Positions 5,798-14,151 of a stretch of DNA of 22,001 nucleotides are shown here, in pieces. Made by a program: the position numbers and the translations under genes. How positions within the stretch are numbered: the first letter of the stretch is position 1; the number at the start of each line of letters is the position of its first letter. Origin of the DNA: a virus; the IMG/VR virus record IMGVR_UViG_3300043313_000325, positions 1 through 22,001 of that record, one strand, 5' to 3'. The notes beneath the pieces are model-generated. The model saw nothing but the letters and a program-made list of their open reading frames with translations. It searched no databases and was not told where the DNA came from.

Positions 5798-6364
5798 ATG
5801 AAGGCCAATAAGATGCCCTCGAAAGAGGTGCTAGACCAAGTGTTTCGCTACATCCCGGAAACGGGAGAACTAATTTGGAGAGTGAGGCCACTGACAATGT
5901 TCACGCAGGGCAAAACAGTTGAACGACCACGCTCTGCTGATCACGCATGCAATCAGTGGAATAGCCGATGGGCAGGCAAACCTGCGGCTTCACTGAAGGC
6001 TGATGGGTACTGCTACACACACTTCAACTATCAAACGATGTTGGTTCACCGCATCGCTTGTAAAATTATGACTGGCGCAGATCCTATCGAGGTTGACCAT
6101 ATCGACGGCAATCGCAGCAACAACAAGTGGACTAATTTGCGCAGCGGCACTCGTTCAGACAACCAGCGCAACACGGCTTTAAAAAGCACCAACACGTCAG
6201 GTCATCACGGCGTGTCCTTTAGCAAACGACAACAAAAGTGGATTGCTTCCATCTGGCTGGGATCATTTGACAGCAAAGAAGAAGCCATCGCTATACGCAG
6301 GAAATATGAAAGCTTACTTGGCTTCCACACCAACCATGGACGAGAGACTATCACTGCATCCTGA
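5798..6364 (+). CDS. HNH homing endonuclease with C-terminal AP2-like domain
   Basis: 188 residues from ATG 5798; a TTG at 5792 is in frame but has no separate ribosome site. The N-terminal part (EVLDQVFRYIPETGELIWRV) is the usual lead-in of phage HNH proteins. The nuclease core has VHRIACKIMTG followed by EVDHIDGNRSNNKWTNLR, with Asp100-His101 and the Asn-rich metal/DNA loop intact, so activity is plausible. An AP2-like DNA-binding segment follows (TSGHHGVSFSKRQQKW, then WLGSFDSKEEAIAI), but the strand-turn-strand usually found between 'WxAxI' and 'xLGxF' is missing. Two 60-base lines sampled in the gene are 53% and 48% GC, against 73% for a sampled line in the next structural gene, which fits recent transfer. 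It is an insert between the capsid gene and its likely terminator. Confidence 0.9.
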   Translation: MKANKMPSKEVLDQVFRYIPETGELIWRVRPLTMFTQGKTVERPRSADHACNQWNSRWAGKPAASLKADGYCYTHFNYQTMLVHRIACKIMTGADPIEVDHIDGNRSNNKWTNLRSGTRSDNQRNTALKSTNTSGHHGVSFSKRQQKWIASIWLGSFDSKEEAIAIRRKYESLLGFHTNHGRETITAS

Positions 6365-6402
6365 TCGATAATCTCTTGTCAGGGAGCGTCGATTAAGGAG
6401 TG

Positions 6403-6456
6403 CCGGGCTGCTGACGTGTAGGATGCCTTCCGCGAAGGCAGCCCGGTATTTTATTT
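6403..6456 (+). terminator. intrinsic terminator downstream of capsid/HNH genes
   Basis: CCGGGCTGC (6403-6411) pairs with GCAGCCCGG (6438-6446), and TATTTTATTT follows, which is a good T-rich release tract. An alternative inner stem, TGCCTTC (6424-6430) with GAAGGCA (6434-6440), competes for GCA. It may stack inside the outer stem in shortened form. It would end capsid transcripts and reduce reading into the next gene. Confidence 0.75.
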
Positions 6457-6482
6457 GAGGCATCAACAACGGAGACTACCTG

Positions 6483-7193
6483 ATGGCACGACTAGATCCC
6501 GACGAGGTACTCGTCGCATTGTTCAAGAACCACGCCGTACCGAACGAGGCCAGGACGCTGCAAGAGGGCCGGCCGATTTTCGATGATATCGAGGTGGTGG
6601 AGATCCGCTCGCCAGGCTCGCGCGACGTCAAGGTATTTCCCGCGACGGCGATGTCGCACTGGCAGAGCAATCCCTACAACGGCGAGCAGGTAAAGGTCAC
6701 CTACGCCGAGCGGTTCGCGCACCAGTATCGCCAGTTCAAGGCGCTGGCGGCACAGACCAAGAGCGGCACGCCGCTGACGCACGCGCCGTTCATGAGCGAG
6801 GGCAAGCGCGCCGAGATGCGAGCGCAGAACATCTACACTGTTGAGGCGCTGGCCGCGATCGACGGTGCCGAACTGAAGAACCTCGGCGCCGGCGGCCGCG
6901 AGTTGAAGAACGCGGCAATGGAGTACATGGCCGAGGCAAAGGCCAATACTGCGCCGAGCCTGCAACTGCAGAACGAACTGGAAGTGCTGCGCGCCCGCAA
7001 CGCCATCCTGGAGGAGGATCTCGCCGCAAAGAAAGCGCGCGAGGCGCAGGAACTCAGCGAGTTTGAGGGCATGGATCTGCCCGAGTTGCGCGAGTACATC
7101 GCCACCAACACAGGACAGGCGCCGCACGGCGCACTGAACCGCAAGACGCTGGTTCGCATGGCGTCGGAATGCAAGCCAGACAAGGCGGCGTGA
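6483..7193 (+). CDS. phage head-associated protein with HhH-like and HeH/SAP-like segments
   Basis: 236 residues; GGAG at 6471-6474 lies 8 nt before the ATG. The N-terminal 90 residues are mixed alpha/beta with FPATAMSHWQ and VTYAERFAHQYRQFKAL. Residues about 116-155 (NIYTVEALAAIDGAELKNLG followed by a GG-containing helix) resemble a helix-hairpin-helix. A charged coiled coil spans about 160-200. The C-terminus (MDLPELREYIATNTGQ, then NRKTLVRMA) looks like a small HeH/SAP-type nucleic-acid-binding helical unit. Similar proteins stand just after capsid genes in phages, so a head-completion or DNA-end role is possible, but no specific function is claimed. The stop is one base from the next ATG, indicating translational coupling with the adaptor gene. 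Confidence 0.72.
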   Translation: MARLDPDEVLVALFKNHAVPNEARTLQEGRPIFDDIEVVEIRSPGSRDVKVFPATAMSHWQSNPYNGEQVKVTYAERFAHQYRQFKALAAQTKSGTPLTHAPFMSEGKRAEMRAQNIYTVEALAAIDGAELKNLGAGGRELKNAAMEYMAEAKANTAPSLQLQNELEVLRARNAILEEDLAAKKAREAQELSEFEGMDLPELREYIATNTGQAPHGALNRKTLVRMASECKPDKAA

Positions 7194-7194
7194 A

Positions 7195-8001
7195 ATGGCC
7201 CTGTTGCAGGTGATCCGGGATGTGTGTGCGGTGGTCGGTGTTGCGATCCCGCAGAACGTATTTCCCAGCCTCGTTGGCAACAGGACCATGCAGGAAATGG
7301 TGGCGTTGGCCAACGAGATGGCGCAGCGCATCGCCTACGACACCCGCGACTGGACCGCGCTGAAGAAGACCCACATCATCTACGGCGACAGTGTGTGGGT
7401 GCCTCCGACCAATGTCCCGCCGGTCGACGGCTATTTCATTCCGGGCACTACGGCATGGGATCTGCCACCTGACTTCAAGCGGCTGTTGCTCAAATCAAAT
7501 GTGTGGCGAACGTCCTCGGTGCAGCAGCCGATGGTGTTCATCCCCGACGCCGAGCAGTGGCTGCACCGGCGCGCCCGCAACGAGGCCGGCAGCGCCTGGG
7601 GCGAGTGGACGATCATCGCGGGGCAGATGCATATTTATCCCGCGCTGCGTGGGATTACGCCCGAGGTTATCGTGATCGACCCGCCGTACACGGTGCCGGC
7701 GATCCCGCCCGACAGCGCGTATTTCGTCTACCTCGATAAGAACTGCATCAACCTGGTGGCGCCGAACGGCGACGCGCTGGGGCCGGGTGACACCTTCCAG
7801 GGCGACCTCGACACCTTCCGGCTGTCAGAGCGGCTGCTCAAGCTCGGCATGATCTGGCAGTGGAAGGCCCAGAAAGGCTCCGCCTACGCCGAGGATATGG
7901 GCACCTATGGCGATGCCCTGACCAACGAGATGGGCCATGACAGCCCCGCTCCGATCATCGTCGGCGACTACAGGGAGAGGGCGTATGCCCGTTTCTACTA
8001 G
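7195..8001 (+). CDS. putative head-tail adaptor protein
   Basis: 268 residues. The opening [16 protein letters not shown]...P.x.[14 protein letters not shown] with [21 protein letters not shown] is the helical start typical of adaptor proteins in short-tailed phages (P22 gp4-like or SU10-type adaptors): about ten residues of helix, a glycine loop, then an 'NE-x-x-x-R-I-A-x-D-x-x-D-W' helix. The middle is beta-rich, with [11 protein letters not shown], the short aromatic block [14 protein letters not shown] and [12 protein letters not shown]. The final third is helical again ([20 protein letters not shown], then [17 protein letters not shown]). Adaptors sit under the portal and join it to the tail nozzle. 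It starts one base after the upstream stop and overlaps the fibre gene by 17 nt. The family call is by pattern memory only. Confidence 0.7.
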   Translation: MALLQVIRDVCAVVGVAIPQNVFPSLVGNRTMQEMVALANEMAQRIAYDTRDWTALKKTHIIYGDSVWVPPTNVPPVDGYFIPGTTAWDLPPDFKRLLLKSNVWRTSSVQQPMVFIPDAEQWLHRRARNEAGSAWGEWTIIAGQMHIYPALRGITPEVIVIDPPYTVPAIPPDSAYFVYLDKNCINLVAPNGDALGPGDTFQGDLDTFRLSERLLKLGMIWQWKAQKGSAYAEDMGTYGDALTNEMGHDSPAPIIVGDYRERAYARFY

Positions 8002-9703
8002 TAAGGTCGGGGTTCCCAACGCTGCAGCATACAACATAGCCCTGCAAGGTCCGCCGGGGCCGCAGGGACCGCAGGGCCCGGAAGGCCCGCAGGGTTTGCA
8101 GGGACTGCAGGGACCGGAGGGTGATCCAAGCACCGTGCCCGGGCCGGAAGGCATCCAGGGTGAAAAGGGCGACAAGGGCGACAAGGGCGACACGGGTGAT
8201 CAAGGTCCGCCCGGCGCCACTGGCGTCGGCGCCGGCAACGTCAACGGCCCCGCGACAGCCATTATTGATGACATCGCCGTCTACAGCAACACCAGCGGCA
8301 CCGCCATCAAGGACAGCACGAAGAAGATATCCGATTTGCAGCCTATTGACGCCACACTGACGGCGCTGGCGGGGCTGAACGCCACGGCGGGCCTTGTCGA
8401 GCAAACTGGCGTCGATGTATTCACCAAGCGCGCTATTGGTGTGGCGGCTGCAACTGACGTACTGACGCGCGCGGGCGGCGATGGGCGTTATGCCTTAAGC
8501 TCGCACACCCATACCGCAGCCAACATTACCGACTTCAATGCCGCCGTAGCGGCAGCTAATCCTGTCGATAGCGCCGCCGCCACGACGTTCGCGGCAGGCG
8601 GCAACATCGCCGCCACCAACGTACAGGCTGCCATTACAGAACTGGACAGCGAGAAAGTTTCCAAGGCTGGAGACACCATGACGGGCGGGCTGGTCCTCAA
8701 CGCTGGCGTCACCGCCTATGTCTCGGGCGCTGTCGGTCAGGCGGGGAGCAGTGTAGTCCAGCTTCAATCCGCAGCGGGCAACGACACCATCATGTCGTTT
8801 CATCGCGCGGGCAGCTTCGCCTGCAACTTCGGTCTGGGGGCGGGCAACAATTTCTACATGGGCGGCTGGTCGTTCGGAACCGGCACCGCCTACCAGTTCT
8901 GGACGCAGCGCGACTTCAACTACACCCCGTTCCCCATCAGCGGGGGCACGATGACCGGGGCACTGACGGTCAACGGCAATATTAGCAGTAGTGGCAACTA
9001 CATCTATGCCGGTGCAGTGGAAGCCAGCGCCCACATGGCCGTCGGGACCGCCAGCAACAAGTCCGTCTACTTCGGCCCGACCGGCGACGGCCATTACATC
9101 CAATACAACGGTGCCAACGACTTCATCATACAGGGTTACGACCCCGGTTCGCTGAACGTGAAAGCCAACGGCACAGTCCAGAACGGCAGAGGCGTCGCAT
9201 GCCGCTCCGGCTACAGTGGCGGCTATGGTGGCAACTGCTTCAACATGCACTGGGCCAGCACAGTCATGTATCTGTATGTTGACGACACCTATCTCGGCAA
9301 CATCGCATTCCAGTCCGACTACCGCATCAAGAAGGACGTCATCGACCTCCCCGGCATGTGGGACACCGTCAAGAAGCTGCGTCCGATCCAATACACGCAG
9401 GCGCAATTCTCGCCGCCGTCTCACGTCGAGTTCGTCAAGGATCAGGTTGCGCTCGCCGCCAAGACGAGAGGCGGCGAAGAGGCCCCTATCGTTCCCGGAC
9501 CTCTTTTTGAGGCTGACAACATCGAACGCTGGGGCTTCATCGCGCATGAGCTACAGGCGACACTGACGCCGAGTGCGGCGACCGGCGTCAAAGACAGCCC
9601 CGACACCGTCCAGTCGCCGAACCCGTGGACCGTGATCGCGGCCCTGACCAAGGTCGTGCAGGAACTGCAACTGCGTGTCGAGATGCTGGAGGCGACCAGA
9701 TGA
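7985..9703 (+). CDS. tail fibre: collagen-like stalk plus C-terminal S74 chaperone/protease
   Basis: 572 residues from ATG 7985, chosen because GGGAGAGG lies just upstream (7975-7981); longer in-frame reading has no ribosome site. Residues 22-80 are about 19 Gly-X-Y triplets with one interruption, a collagen-like triple helix. Fibre modules follow, with [26 protein letters not shown] and [12 protein letters not shown]. From residue 444 the protein reads SDYRIKKDV, then WGFIAHELQ and a final coiled coil, which is an intramolecular chaperone of the Peptidase S74 type. In that family a trimer-building domain cuts itself off at the Ser-Asp bond, here Ser444-Asp445, leaving a fibre of about 443 residues. 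It overlaps the adaptor gene by 17 nt and the next gene by 4 nt (ATGA). Confidence 0.92.
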   Translation: MPVSTSKVGVPNAAAYNIALQGPPGPQGPQGPEGPQGLQGLQGPEGDPSTVPGPEGIQGEKGDKGDKGDTGDQGPPGATGVGAGNVNGPATAIIDDIAVYSNTSGTAIKDSTKKISDLQPIDATLTALAGLNATAGLVEQTGVDVFTKRAIGVAAATDVLTRAGGDGRYALSSHTHTAANITDFNAAVAAANPVDSAAATTFAAGGNIAATNVQAAITELDSEKVSKAGDTMTGGLVLNAGVTAYVSGAVGQAGSSVVQLQSAAGNDTIMSFHRAGSFACNFGLGAGNNFYMGGWSFGTGTAYQFWTQRDFNYTPFPISGGTMTGALTVNGNISSSGNYIYAGAVEASAHMAVGTASNKSVYFGPTGDGHYIQYNGANDFIIQGYDPGSLNVKANGTVQNGRGVACRSGYSGGYGGNCFNMHWASTVMYLYVDDTYLGNIAFQSDYRIKKDVIDLPGMWDTVKKLRPIQYTQAQFSPPSHVEFVKDQVALAAKTRGGEEAPIVPGPLFEADNIERWGFIAHELQATLTPSAATGVKDSPDTVQSPNPWTVIAALTKVVQELQLRVEMLEATR

Positions 9704-11520
9704 GCCAGCACCAGGCCTTTCGCAGGAACGCCGTACCGGGGCAGATCGCGCAGAAGCTGGAGACGGTCACCATACCGGCGCCGACCCGTGGCCTGATCCA
9801 GAGCGAGAACGAGGCCTACATGCAGCCCGGCGGGGCTGTCATTTGTGACAATTGGAAGCCGACGATGAAGGGCGTCAGCCTGCGCGGCGGCTGCACTGAG
9901 TGGTGCGTGTTGCCAGAGGCGGCGCCGATCATCTCCGCCTTTGAATATGTCAGTGCCGCCAAGCACGAGATGTTCGTCGCCAATGTTAGCAAGGTCTACA
10001 ACGTCAGTACCTCCTCGCCGGTGGAGATTGCCAACACCAGGCTTTCCGGCAACTACGCCGCCGCCCGCATGTCGAACGCGGCAGATGATTGGTTGATCGT
10101 AGTCAACGACGCCGGCGATAGCCCGATGCGCTACGATGGCACGACGTGGACAACGATGACCGCGGCGGACATCACGGGAGTGCCCGTCGGCACCAAGTTT
10201 GTCCATGTGTGGAATTATCGAAACCACCTGTTCTTCATCGAGGAAAACTCGATGAACGCCTGGGCGCTCGGCATCAACTCGATTGGCGGCGCCGCCACCA
10301 TGATCCCGCTGTCGGGTGCTGCAACCAAGGGGGGCAAGCTGTTATTCGGTGCCACTTGGTCGATCGACGCCGGCGATGGCACCGACGACAAATGCGTCTT
10401 CATGACCGACCAGGGCGAGGCCATCATCTTCACCGGCAGCAATCCCGCCGAGCCCAACAACTGGCGCCAGGAGGGCCGCTACACGCTATCGCCGCCGCTC
10501 GGGATGAACGCCCACATCGCGATCGGCGGCGACCTGCTGATTGCCACCGTCGACGGCATCCTGCCGATGTCGGGTGCCATCACCAAGAGCCGCGCCGAAC
10601 TGGAGTTGGCCGCCATCACCCGCACCATCAAGCCGATGTGGCGCCTTGAGGCAATCGACAGGCGCGAGTATCCCTGGACGATGTGCAAGTGGGATGAGTA
10701 CGGCGGGATTTTCACGACTTTCCCCGGCGGCAGGCCAGGAAACCACCGCTGCCTCGTCACCAACGCCGCGACCGGCGCCCACGCGCGCTTCACCGGCTGG
10801 GATGCGATGTGCTTCGTGCGGATGCACGGCAGCATGTTCTTCGGCACCCAGAACGGCCGCGTGATGCAGGCCGACCGCACCGGCTACGATGACGGCGTGC
10901 CCTACATCGCGACCTTGGTCGGCGGGTGGGAAGTATTCCAGTCGCCCTCGCAGACAGTGACGTGGCGCCAGGCTCGCGCTACCTTTTCGGCCAGGGCCGG
11001 CGAGCCGTTTGTGCCGCAGCTATCAGCCACGACAGACTATGTCGTGACGCTGCCGCAGCCGCCGTTGGTCGGCCCCGACCCCGGCCTGCTCGATCTCTGG
11101 GACCAGGGGCTGTGGGGGCCTAACGTCAGCGGCTACGCCCCGCTGTGGCAGTGGGCGCACGATTACATCATCGGCGACAAGGCCTATGACGGCGTATTGA
11201 GAAGCAATTGGACTTGCACGGTCGCCCACACCAGCGCGGCCAGCGGCACATTCGAGGCCGATCGCGGCGCCCGCTGGACGCTGGCGGCGGCCCCGACACC
11301 CAACCCGCCGCCCTCGCCGGCCGATATCGAGACATATGCGCAGTGGGACACCGGCGTGCCGCCGCCGCCCGTGGTACGCAATACCGGGTGGGTGTCTATC
11401 GGCCTGACCGGCTACAGCCACGCGCCGATCGTGCAGGTATCGGTCGGGCAGCAGGCCAAGCCGGAGGTGGATCTTATCTCGATCGCCGCGACCTTCGAGC
11501 GCGACGGCATCAACGTCTAG
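9700..11520 (+). CDS. putative tail nozzle / DNA-stabilisation protein
   Basis: 606 residues starting at an ATGA overlap with the fibre stop. Near the N-terminus, [20 protein letters not shown], a Cys-Asp-Asn-Trp-Lys-Pro turn and KGVSLRGG form the pattern seen at the start of P22 gp10-like stabilisation proteins and podovirus nozzle proteins (aromatic 'NW-x-P' followed by V-x-x-RGG). The body is beta-rich with regularly spaced strands ([62 protein letters not shown]), consistent with a propeller. A Pro-rich linker ([13 protein letters not shown]) stands near residue 530. The protein would close the portal channel and form the distal short tail. Position after adaptor and fibre genes supports this; a generic minor tail protein is the alternative. 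Confidence 0.68.
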   Translation: MSQHQAFRRNAVPGQIAQKLETVTIPAPTRGLIQSENEAYMQPGGAVICDNWKPTMKGVSLRGGCTEWCVLPEAAPIISAFEYVSAAKHEMFVANVSKVYNVSTSSPVEIANTRLSGNYAAARMSNAADDWLIVVNDAGDSPMRYDGTTWTTMTAADITGVPVGTKFVHVWNYRNHLFFIEENSMNAWALGINSIGGAATMIPLSGAATKGGKLLFGATWSIDAGDGTDDKCVFMTDQGEAIIFTGSNPAEPNNWRQEGRYTLSPPLGMNAHIAIGGDLLIATVDGILPMSGAITKSRAELELAAITRTIKPMWRLEAIDRREYPWTMCKWDEYGGIFTTFPGGRPGNHRCLVTNAATGAHARFTGWDAMCFVRMHGSMFFGTQNGRVMQADRTGYDDGVPYIATLVGGWEVFQSPSQTVTWRQARATFSARAGEPFVPQLSATTDYVVTLPQPPLVGPDPGLLDLWDQGLWGPNVSGYAPLWQWAHDYIIGDKAYDGVLRSNWTCTVAHTSAASGTFEADRGARWTLAAAPTPNPPPSPADIETYAQWDTGVPPPPVVRNTGWVSIGLTGYSHAPIVQVSVGQQAKPEVDLISIAATFERDGINV

Positions 11521-11529
11521 GAGAGCGCG

Positions 11530-13347
11530 ATGTCATTCATGGATGTGATGGGCGGGCCGCTCGGGTCGGTCAATCAGGGTTTCCAGAACAATCTCGCGCA
11601 GAATGCCGCCGCAATGGGTCAGCAGCAGCAGTTCTTCAACGGGCTGCAGGATGTGGGCGCACAGAACCAGGCCGTTACCAACAATCTCTATGGTCCCGAG
11701 GGTTTTGGTGGCGCTACCGCGAGGAATGCTTATGAAGGCGCTGCGGCTGGTCGAGCCACTGGCGGCTTCGGCGGGCTTGGCGGTAATAACGACCCGTTTA
11801 CCCCCGTTGAAAACCGAGGCTTCCCCAGCGGCAACGTCCAGCGCGGGCCGGATCTTCCCGACATATCGCAGCCCTGGCAGAACATAGTCAATCAGCCATC
11901 GCCTTGGGCCGGCTTGGGCTTCGACCCCGTCAGATACCTGAATGCGCCCGGCAATGAAGACATCAAGGCCTCCGGCGTCGACCCGTGGGGGCACGCCTCG
12001 CATTTCGGCTATACCGAGAACCGCAACGGCATTGGCTGGAACCCGTACTCGTACCTGACCGCCAACCCCGACGTGAAAGACGCCGGCGCCGACCCGTGGC
12101 AGCACGCCCAGGCCTTCGGCTTCGCCGAGCACCGCCCCGGCTTGGAAGGCCTCAGCCCGCTCAACAGCTATCAGGGCACCGGCTACGACGCCTTCGACCC
12201 CAACACCTTCGGCATGGGTTTCCCGTCTCCCGGCACCCTGGGCCAGCAGCCCTTCGCCGAGGGCGGTGTGCAGGATAGTTGGCAGGATCTGTGGAACGAG
12301 CGCGGCCCGTATAACCGATCGCCACGGAGCGATAGCGGCGGCGACCCGAGCAGGGGGCTGATAGCGGATTATTACGCGGGCAATATCGATGTGTTCAATG
12401 CGGCCAAAAGGTCGGGGCAGGATCCCTACACGTTTGGGATGAACCACATCATGGCCTTCGGTAACGACGAGGGGCGCGGGTACTTCGATCGGGTTAAATA
12501 CGCCAGGGATAACCCGGACGTGGTTGCGGCCGGCATGGACCCGACAGCGCACTGGTTTCAATTCGGCAGCAAGGAGAAACGCGCGGCTCCGATTAGCAGC
12601 GCGTTCAATGGAGAAACCTACAAACTGCTCAACCCCGATGTCGCTGCCTCTGGCATGAACCCGACGGAGCACTGGCTAAAGTTTGGCCAAGGCGAGAACC
12701 GGATGGGCGGAGCTTTCGAGAGCGCGCAGTCCTACGATGATTTCGCGGGGACGACGTACCGGGAGCCGTGGATAGCAGCCATCCCAGAGGCGAGGCGAAC
12801 CGCCGAGAATGTCAACACGGTCAAGGCCCTGTCCGAGCGGTACGGCTGGGATCCGGCGGCGATGGCGGCCATGGTCGGCCTGGAAAGCAACTGGGACCCG
12901 AGAAACGCGACTGGCTCCTATCGCGGCATGACGCAGATGGGGCCGAGGACATTCGCGGAGGCAGGCGGCAGACTGGGCGGACTGACGTGGGAGCAGTACC
13001 AAAGGGCGACACCAGCACAGCAACTCAATGCCTACGGCGCATGGATCGACCACTACGCCAGATCTCCCTCTAACGAGGCCGCAAGTCTCGTCAAGGGAGG
13101 TATTGGAACGCTGCCGGTAGAAGACCAGGCGGCAATTATGCAGGCCACTCAGTTCGCCCCGAGCGGGAGGTACAATGGTGTCAGTTGGGTGCAAGGCCTC
13201 GGCGAGGGCAACATGTCGCTGCCGACCACGGCGCCTGGTTCGCAAGGAACTCTGCTGGGGGATACGTCCATCAACACCATACGAGACGTGATGGCCCGGA
13301 GGATAGCGGCGTGGCCGCAGAACCAGTCACCGTGGCCGCTGAGGTAA
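11530..13347 (+). CDS. virion transglycosylase with five NPDV-type repeats
   Basis: 605 residues. Residues 1-130 are Gln/Asn/Gly-rich. Residues 131-393 hold five imperfect units of about 35-40 residues, each close to (F)D-x-x-x-Y-(L/A)-x-x-NPDV-x-x-(S/A)-G-x-(D/N)P-x-x-H-(W/A)-x-x-FG-x-x-E-x-R. The clearest are at 170-204, 318-352 and 359-393. Residues about 425-520 match a lytic transglycosylase (SLT): YGWDPAAMAAMVGLESNWDP, with probable catalytic Glu452, then ATGSYRGMTQMGPRTF and a closing Tyr-rich helix. Such domains cut peptidoglycan during DNA entry. The repeats resemble ones I associate with large alphaproteobacterial surface proteins and may bind the envelope. GGAGAG precedes the ATG. 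Its end overlaps the opposing moron gene by 21 nt. Confidence 0.8.
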   Translation: MSFMDVMGGPLGSVNQGFQNNLAQNAAAMGQQQQFFNGLQDVGAQNQAVTNNLYGPEGFGGATARNAYEGAAAGRATGGFGGLGGNNDPFTPVENRGFPSGNVQRGPDLPDISQPWQNIVNQPSPWAGLGFDPVRYLNAPGNEDIKASGVDPWGHASHFGYTENRNGIGWNPYSYLTANPDVKDAGADPWQHAQAFGFAEHRPGLEGLSPLNSYQGTGYDAFDPNTFGMGFPSPGTLGQQPFAEGGVQDSWQDLWNERGPYNRSPRSDSGGDPSRGLIADYYAGNIDVFNAAKRSGQDPYTFGMNHIMAFGNDEGRGYFDRVKYARDNPDVVAAGMDPTAHWFQFGSKEKRAAPISSAFNGETYKLLNPDVAASGMNPTEHWLKFGQGENRMGGAFESAQSYDDFAGTTYREPWIAAIPEARRTAENVNTVKALSERYGWDPAAMAAMVGLESNWDPRNATGSYRGMTQMGPRTFAEAGGRLGGLTWEQYQRATPAQQLNAYGAWIDHYARSPSNEAASLVKGGIGTLPVEDQAAIMQATQFAPSGRYNGVSWVQGLGEGNMSLPTTAPGSQGTLLGDTSINTIRDVMARRIAAWPQNQSPWPLR

Positions 13348-13617
13348 GGTGTAGCAATGAGAGCCTCCGCGCCTGCCGACCACGCCGTGGCCGTAGAAAC
13401 AAAAGCCTCGCGCCTTCAGCGACTTCTTCAGCCTGTCGGCGGTGGCGCAACCGGCTTTGATTTTCTCGGGCTTAATGCTGTAGACGCAAGCCTCATGAGC
13501 ATCTTCAAGCGTTTGGATATACCGCCACTGCGCCGGCGTGGGATTGCGGGGCGAGGCCAGGGCCGGGGCGGCCAACAGCAGCGAGGCGACTACAACAGTT
13601 TTTGCGATGATGTTCAT
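13327..13617 (-). CDS. small secreted protein, probable prophage moron
   Basis: 96 residues on the minus strand. The start at 13617 gives a textbook signal peptide: a Lys at 6, hydrophobic VVVASLLLAAP, and ALA before Ser22; upstream in-frame starts would destroy it. The mature 75 residues are basic and helical (PAQWRYIQTLEDAHEACVYS, ADRLKKSLKARGFC) with four cysteines (44, 57, 73, 88), likely two disulfides in the periplasm. I do not recognise the family. It opposes the late operon and is tucked between two virion genes. Its own promoter lies so close that the message may begin at the ATG. Together these are hallmarks of a moron expressed in the lysogen. Overlaps the transglycosylase 3' end by 21 nt. 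Function unknown; an envelope-protective or lysogenic-conversion role is inference. Confidence 0.82.
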   Translation of the reverse strand: MNIIAKTVVVASLLLAAPALASPRNPTPAQWRYIQTLEDAHEACVYSIKPEKIKAGCATADRLKKSLKARGFCFYGHGVVGRRGGSHCYTLPQRPR

Positions 13618-13623
13618 GCCAAC

Positions 13624-13653
13624 ACTATAGTCACCAAATCGGTGACGTGTAAA
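13624..13653 (-). promoter_or_regulatory. moron promoter with operator palindrome in the spacer
   Basis: Read on the minus strand: TTTACA (13653-13648), an 18-nt spacer, then TATAGT (13629-13624), close to sigma-70 consensus. The spacer contains GTCACCGATTTGGTGAC (13646-13630), a perfect 6-bp inverted repeat with a 5-nt centre, well placed for a repressor to block RNA polymerase. The -10 ends 6 nt before the ATG (13617), so transcription should start at or next to the first codon. No ribosome site is visible, consistent with a leaderless message. Confidence 0.7.
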
Positions 13654-13668
13654 TAGGGAGACACCCTG

Positions 13669-14151
13669 TTGCATACATATGTTTTCGACCAGACCATCCA
13701 CGTAGCACCGTTCGTGGCGTCCCTGATCCCCGAGTGTCGCGAGCGCGGCTTCGGCCCCTGCTCCACGATCGGCGTGGTGGACGAGGACGGCTACCTGATG
13801 GGTGGCCTGGTATACCGCAACTGGTGCCCGGAGACGGGCACGATCGAGATGTCGGGCGCCGCCGTGCCCGGCAGCAACTGGCTGTCGCGGCGCACCATCC
13901 AGATCATGTACGACTACCCGTTCTACCAGATCGGCTGCCAGATGATCATCAAGACCACGATGGCCGACAACGAGATCGTCTTGAGGATCATGGCAGCGGT
14001 CGGCTTCACCCTGCACTACGTCAAGCGGCTTGGCGGCCGTGACCGCGACGGCGTGGTTGGCACCTTGACAGTGGAAGACTGGGAACAATCGCGCTACAAC
14101 GTCAATCGGAAGCGCGCCGAGAAGACTGAACCCCTAACCGAGGCCGCATGA
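13669..14151 (+). CDS. GNAT-like acetyltransferase-fold phage protein
   Basis: 160 residues from a TTG start (13669) preceded by GGGAG at 13656-13660 with 8-nt spacing; the nearby ATG at 13679 is out of frame. The layout fits the GNAT fold: STIGVVDEDGYLMGGLVYRN (two central strands), GTIEMSGAAVPGSNWLSRRT (strand and pyrophosphate-loop region), IMYDYPFYQIGCQMIIKTT, then Asn101...RIMAAVGF (the usual final helix) and a closing strand. The acetyl-CoA loop is poorly conserved, as is common in phage versions near tail genes. It may modify a virion or host protein, or use the fold structurally. It is translationally coupled to the next gene (ATGATG overlapping its TGA). The moron's control region lies directly upstream. 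Confidence 0.72.
   Translation: MHTYVFDQTIHVAPFVASLIPECRERGFGPCSTIGVVDEDGYLMGGLVYRNWCPETGTIEMSGAAVPGSNWLSRRTIQIMYDYPFYQIGCQMIIKTTMADNEIVLRIMAAVGFTLHYVKRLGGRDRDGVVGTLTVEDWEQSRYNVNRKRAEKTEPLTEAA

Noticed and set aside
8047-8223. Short periodic repeats suggestive of a CRISPR-like or tandem array
   Set aside because: The 9-nt periodicity is explained by collagen-like Gly-X-Y codons in the fibre gene.
8495-9547. Long minus-strand open frame (350 codons) under the tail fibre
   Set aside because: Plus strand has fibre modules and the S74 domain; the minus frame has no ribosome site or domain.
11533-12672. Long minus-strand open frame (379 codons) under the transglycosylase gene
   Set aside because: It is a high-GC shadow: Val/Arg/Gly-rich without motifs, while the plus strand shows repeats and an SLT domain.
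13357-13656. Plus-strand open frame of 99 codons opposite the moron
   Set aside because: Minus strand has a signal peptide, paired cysteines and a promoter; the plus product shows no protein-like pattern.
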